Shown piece after piece: positions 1 through 7,146 of a DNA stretch of 9,900 nucleotides. Made by a program: the position numbers and the translations under genes. Source of the stretch: Bacteroidota bacterium (GTDB lineage: Bacteria > Bacteroidota > Bacteroidia > Bacteroidales > WCHB1-69); NCBI GenBank assembly GCA_023459435.1, contig JAEWUL010000095.1, positions 1 through 9,900 on the forward strand, written 5' to 3'. Position 1 is the stretch's first letter. Every line of letters starts with the position of its first letter. The notes beneath the pieces are model-generated. The model saw only the letters and a program-made list of their open reading frames with translations, was not told where the DNA came from and ran no database searches.

Positions 1-1841
1 GTAACAGACTGAGCTGTGCCACTAGAGAGTGTGATGGTCCCAGAATGAGATCCAACTGTTAAGGCATTATATTTAACGTATAAAGTTCCACCGTTTGGTG
101 CTAATTTAAGGGTTGAAAACCAAGTAAGATTGTTTTTGGAAACCTGGAAAGGGGCTGTTACAATAACTGTAATGGAATCCACCAAATTCAGTCCGTTAAT
201 GGTGATATTTTGCGTAGGAGCTCCGGTTGTAATATTCCCATTAAAAGTGAGTTCATTAGAATTTGAAGAGATGGAGGGAGTAAAGCCATCAAAATGAAAA
301 GAGATTGTGGAACCTGCTGTTGTAATATTGGAGATACCTAACGAACTAAATGTTCCATTTGAGAAGAACGGTCTTGGATTTGTACTGGCATTAAAGGCTG
401 TTCGACCAACAGTAGCATTAAAGAAAGCCGTTGAAGTTGTTCCATTGGTAGTGTTTGTTCCGTTTGGTCTAAAGATATAGATTTCATCAAAAACGGTCGT
501 ACCATTATAATTGGCATTTCCGTTAAAATTTTCATTAACCCGGTAAATGATGATCCCACTTCCGGGAACGGCACTGTCAAACTGGGAACTTTTTGATCTA
601 TATTCTATTACAAAAAACTGACCGGGTAGTTCTGAAGGTATTTTGTAGGCATTTCCTGTGGGTGAAGTGGCCAGAGGATTCAAAGTATAAGTTCCAGGGG
701 TGGTCAATACCGGAATGGTACTGATCCAGTTTCCGTATTTGTATTTGGCATAAGCCACCGAGTTTTGGGGTGGGTTGGTTGTACTACACATCAGATCCCA
801 TGAACCCATTGGATTGATTGTATTGTCATCATAATGATAAAAATCGGGAAATGACAATGTGTGTTGCATCTCATGACACAAAACATGAGTAGAAAAATAG
901 GTTGAGCTCCCTTCCAGCATAAAGTTATAATCATACACTCTTTTAGAGTTGATATAAACGTTTTGACTATATAATGACCATCTATGAGGCCAAAGCAGAT
1001 CACTCCAATCACTCACCTGACCTTTTACAACAAAGCAAACATTATCCACATACCCATCAGAATCATAGTCAATATTTAAAGAAGAGGGAACAGATGAAGC
1101 GATAAAATTGATTGCTCGTTGAAGCAGACCATGTTCTCGGTTTCTTCTTTGAGTATCTCCGTCATATCCATTGGTATTTGTACTTGAGTAAGGAAGGTAG
1201 TAGGATCTTTCATATATATCCTGATAGGACAAAATAGTGTTTCCGGACGGAGCTGGATAGAATGAGGAGGTAATAAAAAGTTGATTATAAGAGGTTGATT
1301 TAAAATAGTTGTACATCGAAACAGCTGAAGCAGAAGAATCGTTAAACATATTCTGTACAGTTGAAAAGCCCGTTGTTAGATTTGGATCACCGGAAAAGCG
1401 GATAAAAACTACCAGATTATTGATATGCCCATGATTTTGTTCTGTAACAGAAGAAGAGGCACGAAGAGGTTTGGCCGGCACCTGTGATAAAAAATGATCT
1501 CTTTTGGAAGACCATAATTCTGCAGATATTCTAAGACCCGGTTTAAGTCCAACTGAAGCGGGGTCCACGGTACCAGGGATAAAGGGAGTTGGCACAAGGT
1601 GTCCTTCTGATCGATCTGCATAAACAAAAAAACCAGTTTCAATATTTTGAATTATGGTGTACTGATTTGCATCGTGCAGATAATGATAAAATTCATCACC
1701 TGATGCAAAGCAATGCAAGGTATCTCCATTCGGTTGGAGGAGCGTTCTTGGAACATCTTTTAAATAAGCTGCCTGAAGAGAATTACCGCCCAAAAAGGCA
1801 ACTATAATAAGGAGCAATAATCTGAATATATATTTCTTCAT
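1..1841 (-). CDS. Secreted M6-family zinc metalloprotease, partial (C-terminus beyond left edge)
   Basis: An uninterrupted minus-strand frame gives 613 residues before the window edge. Residues 1-24 are a Sec signal peptide (MKK, then a leucine/isoleucine core, ending L-Q-A), so the product is exported. The next stretch, with QPNGDTLHCFASGDEFYHYLHD at about 37-58 in two runs (QPNGDTLHCF and ASGDEFYHYLHD), resembles the propeptide found before Bacteroidota M6 peptidases. A calcium-type loop D258-Y-D-S-D-G-Y-V-D266 precedes the zinc motif H323-E-M-Q-H327, followed by P-D333 and by N-P-M-G-S-W-D-L-M at 343-351, both hallmarks of the immune inhibitor A-like family. The Gly usual three residues after the second His is Ser330. 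From about residue 500 the sequence is Ser/Thr/Asn-rich and beta-like, suggesting Ig-like modules, perhaps before a type IX sorting domain that cannot be seen. It probably degrades extracellular protein. The family call is firm; substrate and export route are inferred. Confidence 0.88.
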   Translation of the reverse strand, partial: MKKYIFRLLLLIIVAFLGGNSLQAAYLKDVPRTLLQPNGDTLHCFASGDEFYHYLHDANQYTIIQNIETGFFVYADRSEGHLVPTPFIPGTVDPASVGLKPGLRISAELWSSKRDHFLSQVPAKPLRASSSVTEQNHGHINNLVVFIRFSGDPNLTTGFSTVQNMFNDSSASAVSMYNYFKSTSYNQLFITSSFYPAPSGNTILSYQDIYERSYYLPYSSTNTNGYDGDTQRRNREHGLLQRAINFIASSVPSSLNIDYDSDGYVDNVCFVVKGQVSDWSDLLWPHRWSLYSQNVYINSKRVYDYNFMLEGSSTYFSTHVLCHEMQHTLSFPDFYHYDDNTINPMGSWDLMCSTTNPPQNSVAYAKYKYGNWISTIPVLTTPGTYTLNPLATSPTGNAYKIPSELPGQFFVIEYRSKSSQFDSAVPGSGIIIYRVNENFNGNANYNGTTVFDEIYIFRPNGTNTTNGTTSTAFFNATVGRTAFNASTNPRPFFSNGTFSSLGISNITTAGSTISFHFDGFTPSISSNSNELTFNGNITTGAPTQNITINGLNLVDSITVIVTAPFQVSKNNLTWFSTLKLAPNGGTLYVKYNALTVGSHSGTITLSSGTAQSV

Positions 1842-1862
1842 TATAAAATAATTTACTGGGGA

Positions 1863-1870
1863 CAAATGTA
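1863..1870 (-). promoter_or_regulatory. Putative -7 box (TAnnTTTG) of the M6 protease gene
   Basis: Read on the minus strand the site is TACATTTG, an exact match to the Bacteroidota -7 consensus TAnnTTTG. It ends 22 bases before the ATG at 1841, which would give a leader of about 15 bases. No TTTG or TTG is seen 17-23 bases upstream, so the -33 half is missing or weak. Confidence 0.5.
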
Positions 1871-1904
1871 CAAAAAAATGGTATACGGTTGAAAAAAAAA
1901 TGAT

Positions 1905-1912
1905 TATCTTTG
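1905..1912 (+). promoter_or_regulatory. Putative -7 box (TAnnTTTG) of fba
   Basis: TATCTTTG matches the Bacteroidota -7 consensus exactly and lies about 40 bases before the fba ATG. A TTG at 1889-1891 is only 13 bases upstream, closer than the usual 17-23, so only the -7 part is convincing. It is back to back with the protease promoter in the same 111-base gap. Confidence 0.5.
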
Positions 1913-1952
1913 CCAATATTTAATATCCGTAATTTTAAAATGATATAGAGCT

Positions 1953-3032
1953 ATGACAGAAAGAATTTCAACAAAAGTAAAGCCTGGCGTTGCAACGGGA
2001 AAAGACTTAGAATTTATATTCGACTGTGCAAAAGCAGGACAATTTGCATTGCCTGCTGTAAATGTAGTTGGAACCAATTCGATCAATGGAGTAATGGAAG
2101 CTGCTAAAGCGGTAAACTCACCGGTAATTGTTCAGTTTTCTAATGGGGGAGCCCTTTTTTATGCGGGCAAATCTCTCAAAAATGATGGAGAAAAAGTGGC
2201 CATTCAAGGAGCTGTTTCAGGTGCGAAACATATCCATCAAATGGCTGAATTATATGGAATTCCTGTCATTATCCATACGGATCATGCAGCCAAAAAACTA
2301 CTTCCTTGGATTGATGGTTTACTCGATGAGGGAGAAAAGTTTTATGCACTAACCGGCAAACCCCTTTTCAGTTCTCACATGTTGGATCTTTCTGAAGAAT
2401 CACTATTGGAGAATATTGAGATCTGCAAAAAGTATCTGACACGTATGGCCAAAATCGATATGACACTAGAGATCGAGCTTGGAATCACCGGTGGTGAAGA
2501 GGATGGTGTAGATAATACCGGTGTGGATAGTTCAAAACTTTACACTCAACCCGAAGATGTTGCGTTTGCTTATGAAGAACTGATCAAGATCAGTCCCAAT
2601 TTTACCATTGCGGCCTCTTTTGGAAATGTACACGGAGTGTATAAACCCGGTAATGTAAGGTTAGAACCAATCATCTTACACAACTCTCAAAACTATATTG
2701 AACAAAAATTCAAAACCAAAAAAAATCCTGTCAATTTTGTATTTCATGGTGGCAGTGGTTCAGAGCCCGAAAAAATCAAAGAAGCGATCTCTTATGGTGT
2801 AGTGAAAATGAATATTGATACCGATACCCAATGGGCATACTGGGAAGGGGTTATGAAATACTATAAAGATAAATCAGCCTATTTACAAAGCCAGATTGGA
2901 AATCCCGAAGGAGAGGATAAACCCAATAAAAAATATTATGACCCCAGAGCTTTCCTGAGAAAAGGGGAAGAGACTTTAGTAGAAAGATTAAAAATAGCTT
3001 TCAGCGATTTAAATTGTATAGATCGTTATTAA
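1953..3032 (+). CDS. fbaA: Class II fructose-bisphosphate aldolase (class IIA type)
   Basis: This cytosolic zinc enzyme reversibly splits fructose 1,6-bisphosphate into dihydroxyacetone phosphate and glyceraldehyde 3-phosphate, in glycolysis and gluconeogenesis. The 359-residue length equals that of the E. coli enzyme. Key residues are visible, shifted by one from E. coli numbering: the catalytic Asp and first zinc ligand in H-T-D110-H111, the glutamate segment L-E-I-E175-L-G followed by G-G-E-E-D-G-V-D-N (181-188), the zinc ligand in N-V-H227-G-V-Y, the ligand in F-H265-G-G-S-G-S, and the substrate-binding N287-I-D-T. The ATG at 1953 gives M-T-E-R-I-S and places the conserved V-K-P-G-V segment at the expected distance. 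It stands alone, divergent from the M6 protease, and its stop codon overlaps that of the converging hemW. No terminator is visible after it. Identification is secure. Confidence 0.97.
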   Translation: MTERISTKVKPGVATGKDLEFIFDCAKAGQFALPAVNVVGTNSINGVMEAAKAVNSPVIVQFSNGGALFYAGKSLKNDGEKVAIQGAVSGAKHIHQMAELYGIPVIIHTDHAAKKLLPWIDGLLDEGEKFYALTGKPLFSSHMLDLSEESLLENIEICKKYLTRMAKIDMTLEIELGITGGEEDGVDNTGVDSSKLYTQPEDVAFAYEELIKISPNFTIAASFGNVHGVYKPGNVRLEPIILHNSQNYIEQKFKTKKNPVNFVFHGGSGSEPEKIKEAISYGVVKMNIDTDTQWAYWEGVMKYYKDKSAYLQSQIGNPEGEDKPNKKYYDPRAFLRKGEETLVERLKIAFSDLNCIDRY

Positions 3033-4174
3033 TCTTCAATAAACAACTGTTCTAAAATGAAATCAGCAATAACAAGCCCCTTTCGGGTCAGCCCTAATTG
3101 GTCTTTGCTGATATAATACAGATCAGTGTCAATCTTTTTTAGATCATGGAGAAGTTGGTTTTTAACCTCTTCTCCATATTTTTTGTCAATAACGGATAGA
3201 GACACCCCCTTTTTAGTACGCAAACCCAACATGATGGTTTCATTAAACCGAGAAGCTAGAGATAGAAATTCGTGTTCCGTAAATGAAGATCCTGTCTCAA
3301 TGCCTTCCATATATTTCAACAATGAGGATATGTTCCAGGATCTTTGATGATCGGAATAACTATGAGCAGAAGGCCCCAAGCCTAAATAGGGCGTATCGTT
3401 CCAATAATTGGAATTATGGATCGATTCAAAACCAACTTTGGAAAAATTGGAGATCTCATACTGCTCAAAACCGTTTTTGTCACAAAATTGAAGCAGGGTG
3501 TTTAAGTCATTTTCAGATCTTTCAGCATCCTGATCTTTTCCAACTGAATAAGGGACTCCCTCTTTTTTCCGGAGCTCCCTCAACAACAAGCTATTCTCTT
3601 CAACTGTAAGTGCATATGCGGACAAGTGCGTAATAGGAAGTTGAAATGTGATCTCCAGCTCTTTTTCCCATAATTCAGGAGATCTGAACGGGATCCCGTA
3701 AATCAGGTCTATGGAAACATTTTCAAATCCTGCTTTTTGAGCATTTGCGACCCCATCCAACGCTTGAATGGCAGTGTGTTTTCGTCCTAAAAAAGCAAGC
3801 AACTGATCATCAAAAGACTGAACTCCGATACTCAATCTATTAATTCCCAATTTTTTAAGTTCTGACAAATAGGAAACAGTGCACTGTTCAGGATTCACTT
3901 CAATGGTAAATTCGATCACATTTTGTAATGGAACATAAGAAGCCAGTGTATTCAAGATTGAAGAGAACTCCTCTTTGGTAAAAAGGGAGGGTGTGCCACC
4001 CCCGAAATAGATTGTATCTACAGAATGGTTCTGAAAGAAAGCGCTTTTAAGGGAGATCTCTTGTTGTAAAGCTTGAAGGAATCTATTTTTCAAAGAAAGG
4101 GAAGCCAAAGAATAAAAGCCACAATAGATACATTTAGAACTACAGAATGGAAAATGGATATATAAACCGCTCAT
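3029..4174 (-). CDS. hemW: HemW, radical SAM heme chaperone (HemN-like)
   Basis: This 381-residue protein belongs to the HemN/HemW branch of radical SAM enzymes. The iron-sulfur motif C11-S-S-K-C15-I-Y-C18 lies close to the N-terminus after Y-I-H-F-P-F. It is followed by F-G-G-G-T-P-S at 57-63 (SAM binding), E-V-N-P-E at 92-96, R-L-S-I-G-V-Q-S at 113-120 and D-L-I-Y-G at 156-160, all family signatures. HemN coproporphyrinogen oxidase has a further Cys two residues after the third; here that position is Phe20, and the short length also fits HemW. HemW proteins bind heme and deliver it to respiratory enzymes; older annotation calls them oxygen-independent coproporphyrinogen III oxidase. The gene follows tRNA-Glu on the same strand with no promoter of its own visible, and its stop codon overlaps that of fba. 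Confidence 0.93.
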   Translation of the reverse strand: MSGLYIHFPFCSSKCIYCGFYSLASLSLKNRFLQALQQEISLKSAFFQNHSVDTIYFGGGTPSLFTKEEFSSILNTLASYVPLQNVIEFTIEVNPEQCTVSYLSELKKLGINRLSIGVQSFDDQLLAFLGRKHTAIQALDGVANAQKAGFENVSIDLIYGIPFRSPELWEKELEITFQLPITHLSAYALTVEENSLLLRELRKKEGVPYSVGKDQDAERSENDLNTLLQFCDKNGFEQYEISNFSKVGFESIHNSNYWNDTPYLGLGPSAHSYSDHQRSWNISSLLKYMEGIETGSSFTEHEFLSLASRFNETIMLGLRTKKGVSLSVIDKKYGEEVKNQLLHDLKKIDTDLYYISKDQLGLTRKGLVIADFILEQLFIED

Positions 4175-4190
4175 CTTGAATCAAATAAAT

Positions 4191-4218
4191 ATAAAAAAAG
4201 CTCCTAGAGTGGAGCTTT
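4191..4218 (-). terminator. Intrinsic terminator of tRNA-Glu
   Basis: On the minus strand AAAGCTCC (4218-4211) and GGAGCTTT (4204-4197) form a perfect 8-bp stem around a 6-base loop, and the T run continues to 4193. It starts just after the tRNA 3' end, a textbook position. It lies before hemW, so hemW expression from the tRNA promoter would need read-through. Confidence 0.85.
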
Positions 4219-4221
4219 AGT

Positions 4222-4299
4222 TGGTACCGCGTAGGGGATTCGAACCCCTGATCTTCAGGATGAAAACCTGATGTCCTGGGCCAGCTAGACGAACGCGGC
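4222..4299 (-). tRNA. tRNA-Glu (anticodon UUC), CCA encoded
   Basis: Read on the minus strand a full cloverleaf folds. The acceptor GCCGCGT (4299-4293) pairs with ACGCGGT (4232-4226), with one G-U pair at position 1-72. The anticodon stem is TCAGG/CCTGA around loop TTTTCAT, giving anticodon TTC at 4264-4262, which reads GAA/GAG. The T arm is AGGGG-TTCGAAT-CCCCT. The discriminator base is A (4225), and CCA is encoded at 4224-4222. The gene has a promoter just upstream and an intrinsic terminator directly after it, so it looks like a single-tRNA unit. In bacteria that make heme by the C5 route, Glu-tRNA is also the precursor of 5-aminolevulinate. Confidence 0.97.
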
Positions 4300-4319
4300 A
4301 TTTCATCGTTTTCGGATTG

Positions 4320-4353
4320 CAAAAATACAACAATTTTCTTTACGTTCGTCAAA
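4320..4353 (-). promoter_or_regulatory. Bacteroidota-type promoter of tRNA-Glu
   Basis: On the minus strand TTTG (4353-4350) is followed after 22 bases by TATTTTTG (4327-4320), matching the TTTG-N(17-23)-TAnnTTTG consensus in both halves and spacing. Transcription would start near 4313, about 14 bases before the mature tRNA 5' end. It is the best promoter in the window. Confidence 0.75.
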
Positions 4354-4566
4354 ATGTTTATTTTTTTTATATTTAATTCATTTACAATTTTTTATAGTAA
4401 TCTACACTCCCATTTTGAACTATTTTTTATATTTTTTCATATATGAAAAGGGATAAAATATAAGTTTTTTAAAAAAAATTTCGCAGAAAATATATTCCGG
4501 GATTAGGCTTTTTGCAAAAAAAGAAAAGAATGTGATAATGGGCATGAAAACGTATCATTTTTTGTT
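4354..4566. other. AT-rich non-coding spacer between tRNA-Glu and the membrane protein gene
   Basis: No supported gene is present. The stretch is very AT-rich, with T and A runs. It holds a perfect 16-base palindrome at 4434-4449 and a 12-base palindrome TTTTTGCAAAAA at 4509-4520. These might be binding sites or simply reflect composition. The promoters of the two divergent flanking genes lie at its edges. Confidence 0.6.
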
Positions 4567-4574
4567 TATTTTTG
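4567..4574 (+). promoter_or_regulatory. Putative -7 box (TAnnTTTG) of the 4611 gene
   Basis: TATTTTTG matches the -7 consensus and lies 36 bases before the ATG at 4611. No TTG is found at the usual distance upstream, so the -33 element is absent or degenerate. Confidence 0.45.
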
Positions 4575-4610
4575 TGGAGTTCAATCATTATAAACTAACA
4601 AATAACACTC

Positions 4611-5126
4611 ATGAAAAAATTGGTATCTTTTATGTTATTTTTATTGATTCTTGGTAATATCCATGCACAAAATGATGCGGTATTAAGCAAAGGAAATTTT
4701 TTGATTTCTGCTGGTGTAGGGATTCCTCAAAATGGTGTACCTGTAGAATTAACAGTCACTTACGGCACTTTGGATGGAGTTTTTGGTTTGGATAATCTTC
4801 ATTTTGGAATTGAATATTTGTGTTCCTTTCATTTTTTCAATCCCAACAGCAATTCCAATTTAGTGATGGGTGCAGGGCCCAACTTTCACTACACTGTTTT
4901 TGACCATTTTGATATTTTTGCGGGATTTAATGCCGGATGGGGTTTAGATCAATATCTGGATCGGATGTCAAACCCATCCACTCCCAATTATGATATGGAT
5001 GATCTGTTCCAATACTTTGTCAATGTAGGGGTACGTTATAGTTTCAGTGATTATATAGGTGTTTATGCCAAAGGGAATTACAGCAAAATCAGCTTTGGAG
5101 CAGTAGGTGTTTTTGTAAAACTTTAG
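4611..5126 (+). CDS. Hypothetical exported protein, probable small outer-membrane beta-barrel
   Basis: I do not recognise a named family. The 171-residue product starts with a clear Sec signal peptide: MKK, the hydrophobic segment LVSFMLFLLILG, then N-I-H-A with likely cleavage after Ala19. The mature part of about 152 residues is rich in Gly, Phe and Tyr and shows alternating polar/hydrophobic stretches, for example N-F-L-I-S-A-G-V-G, L-H-F-G-I-E-Y, F-D-I-F-A-G-F-N-A-G-W-G and Y-F-V-N-V-G-V-R-Y-S-F. It ends in a strand-like A-V-G-V-F-V-K-L. This pattern and size suit an eight-stranded outer-membrane barrel as found in Bacteroidota porin-like or OmpW/opacity-like proteins. There is no lipobox. 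It is a single-gene unit between an AT-rich spacer and a hairpin. Export is well supported; barrel topology is inference, and the function is unknown. Confidence 0.85.
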   Translation: MKKLVSFMLFLLILGNIHAQNDAVLSKGNFLISAGVGIPQNGVPVELTVTYGTLDGVFGLDNLHFGIEYLCSFHFFNPNSNSNLVMGAGPNFHYTVFDHFDIFAGFNAGWGLDQYLDRMSNPSTPNYDMDDLFQYFVNVGVRYSFSDYIGVYAKGNYSKISFGAVGVFVKL

Positions 5127-5171
5127 TTTTAAACACCGCAATTTCTACCCCCATATTTGGTGGATGAAATA

Positions 5172-5200
5172 GAAATGAGCCTCCGGTGGAGACTCATTTC
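5172..5200. terminator. Bidirectional hairpin between converging genes
   Basis: GAAATGAG (5172-5179) pairs perfectly with CTCATTTC (5193-5200), and CTCC (5181-5184) with GGAG (5188-5191), leaving one mismatch and a GGT loop. It lies 46 bases after the membrane protein stop and 38 bases beyond the thiolase stop, so it could end both transcripts. No T run follows directly, so it may also act as an RNA-stabilising stem. Confidence 0.65.
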
Positions 5201-5237
5201 GTGGTATTCTATTATAAGGTAGCTCACGCCTGGAAAT

Positions 5238-6446
5238 TTATGCTCTTTTAATGATTACTGCGGTTCCCATTCCGCCACCGATACAAAGTGATGCAAGCCC
5301 AATTTGTTTATTTTCATTGATCAGTTCATGAACCAGAGTTACCAGAATTCTATTACCGGAAGCTCCGATTGGATGACCCAATGCGATGGCTCCTCCATTG
5401 ATATTGGTTCTTTCAAAGATCCACTCTTTAGTCACGCCGTGTTCTGCAACTAATTCATGAACAACTCCGAGAGACTGGGCAGCAAAAGCTTCATTAAGTT
5501 CGAATAATTCAATATCGGATAGTTTCAATCCTGCTTTTTTCAGAGCACAACGAATAGCGGGTACTGGGCCTAATCCCATGACAGAAGGTTCAACCCCACC
5601 TTGTCCAACAGCAACGATTTCAGCAAGAGGAGTTAATCCGAGTTCTTTCATTTTATCTTCAGAAGCGAGAAGTACGAAAGAAGCGCTATCGTTGATTCCG
5701 GAGGCATTACCGGCTGTAACGGTACCATCCTTTTTAAATGCGGGTCTCAGAGTGCTCAATTTTTCAAAAGAGGTTGCCCTATTTGGATACTCATCATCTT
5801 TAAAAGTGATGGTTTCTTTTTTGGTAACGATTTCAACAGGAGTGATCTCATTGGCAAATTTACCTCCATCAACAGCAGCAATCGCTTTCTTTTGAGAATG
5901 GATAGCAAACTGATCTTGTTCCTCTCTGGTAATTTGATATTTTTCAGCAATATTTTCAGCAGTGATCCCCATATGATAGTTTTCGAAAGCATCGGTTAAG
6001 CCATCATTTACCATGTGGTCAATAGCTGTAAAATTGCCCATTTTTACGCCATTACGAAGATTTCCGTTTAACACAAAACCGGCATTAGACATCACTTCAG
6101 TACCTCCTGCCAAAACCAGATCTGCATCACCAACAAGGATATCGTTATAAGCAGTCATCACAGACTTAAGACCACTACCACACACCATATTGATGCTATA
6201 TGCCGGAACATGAGGAGGCACACCCCCTTTGATAGCAGCTTGACGGATCACTCCTTGACCTTGTCCAGCGCTAAGGATATTTCCACCGATCACCTCATCA
6301 ATTTGATTAGGATCCACACCTGTTTGGTTTAGGATATCCCTGATAACGATTGCCCCTAATTCTCCTGGTGAAAATGAGGCTAAAGTTCCGAACATTTTAC
6401 CGATTGCTGTTCTTCTGGCAGCTACGATGTAAACTTTTTTCTTCAT
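5238..6446 (-). CDS. atoB: Acetyl-CoA acetyltransferase (thiolase II)
   Basis: This 402-residue protein is a thiolase of the biosynthetic/acetoacetyl-CoA type, a cytosolic enzyme that interconverts acetoacetyl-CoA plus CoA with two acetyl-CoA. The nucleophilic cysteine lies in S-I-N-M-V-C89-G-S-G-L-K, the histidine in A-L-G-H358-P-I-G-A-S-G, and the acid/base cysteine in S-L-C388-I-G-G-G-M-G. The N-E-A-F-A-A motif is also present. The start M-K-K-K-V-Y-I-V-A-A-R-R-T-A-I-G fits the family. It is the last gene of the kamE operon, 32 bases after the CoA-transferase subunit. In that setting its likely job is to cleave the acetoacetyl-CoA formed during lysine breakdown; a role in general short-chain acid or ketone metabolism is also possible. 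Confidence 0.95.
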   Translation of the reverse strand: MKKKVYIVAARRTAIGKMFGTLASFSPGELGAIVIRDILNQTGVDPNQIDEVIGGNILSAGQGQGVIRQAAIKGGVPPHVPAYSINMVCGSGLKSVMTAYNDILVGDADLVLAGGTEVMSNAGFVLNGNLRNGVKMGNFTAIDHMVNDGLTDAFENYHMGITAENIAEKYQITREEQDQFAIHSQKKAIAAVDGGKFANEITPVEIVTKKETITFKDDEYPNRATSFEKLSTLRPAFKKDGTVTAGNASGINDSASFVLLASEDKMKELGLTPLAEIVAVGQGGVEPSVMGLGPVPAIRCALKKAGLKLSDIELFELNEAFAAQSLGVVHELVAEHGVTKEWIFERTNINGGAIALGHPIGASGNRILVTLVHELINENKQIGLASLCIGGGMGTAVIIKRA

Positions 6447-6478
6447 AACTTTGAATTTATATGTTAATTAATGAATTA

Positions 6479-7141
6479 TTAATTCAAATCCATAGGGATT
6501 AAATCTGGTGAGATCAATAGTGTGGCTTCGGTAGCGGCTTGCACCTCTTCCACTGTAAATTCGGGATGGATCTCTTTGAGAACGATTCCATCTTTTGTGA
6601 TCTCCATTACACCCATTTCCGTAACGATCATATTCACTTGTCCTTTAGCTGTAAGGGGTAGTGTACATTTTTTAAGGATTTTGGGGTTTCCTTTAGCGGT
6701 ATGTTCCATAGCCAGGATCACATGTTTAGCGCCCATAAGAAGATCCATAGCGCCACCCATTCCGGGTGTAAGTTTTCCCGGGATCATCCAGTTCGCAAGG
6801 TCACCTTGTTCGTCAACTTGCATAGCTCCAAGGATGGTAGCATCCACATGGCCACCGCGGATGATACAAAATGACTGAGCAGACGAGAAGGTAGAAGCAC
6901 CTGGGAGTGCTGTGATATACCCACCACCGGCATTTAGCAGATTCTCATCTTCTAAACCTTCTTCCGGCGTGGGGCCCATTCCCAATAAACCATTTTCGGA
7001 TTGGAGTACAAGTTCCACATCTTTAGGCAAATAGTTTGGCACTAAGGTTGGAAGTCCAATTCCAAGGTTTACCACATTACCATCTTTCAGTTCTTTTGCC
7101 ACTCTTTTGGCAATCACTTCTCTAATTTGATTTTTATCCAT
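6479..7141 (-). CDS. atoA: 3-oxoacid CoA-transferase, subunit B (AtoA/ScoB family)
   Basis: The 220-residue length is typical of the B subunit of family I CoA-transferases, which move CoA between acyl-CoA and an oxoacid or short-chain acid by a glutamyl-CoA thioester. The conserved N-L-G-I-G-L-P lies at 25-31, and the catalytic glutamate is E49 in Q-S-E-N-G-L-L-G-M-G-P. G-G-A-M-D-L and A-M-E-H-T are further family segments. It starts five bases after the kamE stop, so the two are almost surely cotranscribed, and the thiolase follows. In lysine fermentation this enzyme activates acetoacetate, often with butyryl-CoA as donor. The A subunit, which normally binds CoA and is usually adjacent or fused, is absent here and must be elsewhere if the enzyme works. 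Confidence 0.93.
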   Translation of the reverse strand: MDKNQIREVIAKRVAKELKDGNVVNLGIGLPTLVPNYLPKDVELVLQSENGLLGMGPTPEEGLEDENLLNAGGGYITALPGASTFSSAQSFCIIRGGHVDATILGAMQVDEQGDLANWMIPGKLTPGMGGAMDLLMGAKHVILAMEHTAKGNPKILKKCTLPLTAKGQVNMIVTEMGVMEITKDGIVLKEIHPEFTVEEVQAATEATLLISPDLIPMDLN

Positions 7142-7146
7142 TGTTG

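Noticed and set aside
1589..1807. Plus-strand open frame of 72 codons inside the M6 protease N-terminus
   Set aside because: It is antisense to a region with an obvious signal peptide and propeptide on the minus strand, and its product looks like no protein I know.
4140..4352. Minus-strand open frame of 70 codons across the tRNA and the hemW start
   Set aside because: It runs through the tRNA-Glu gene and its terminator, which explain this stretch fully.
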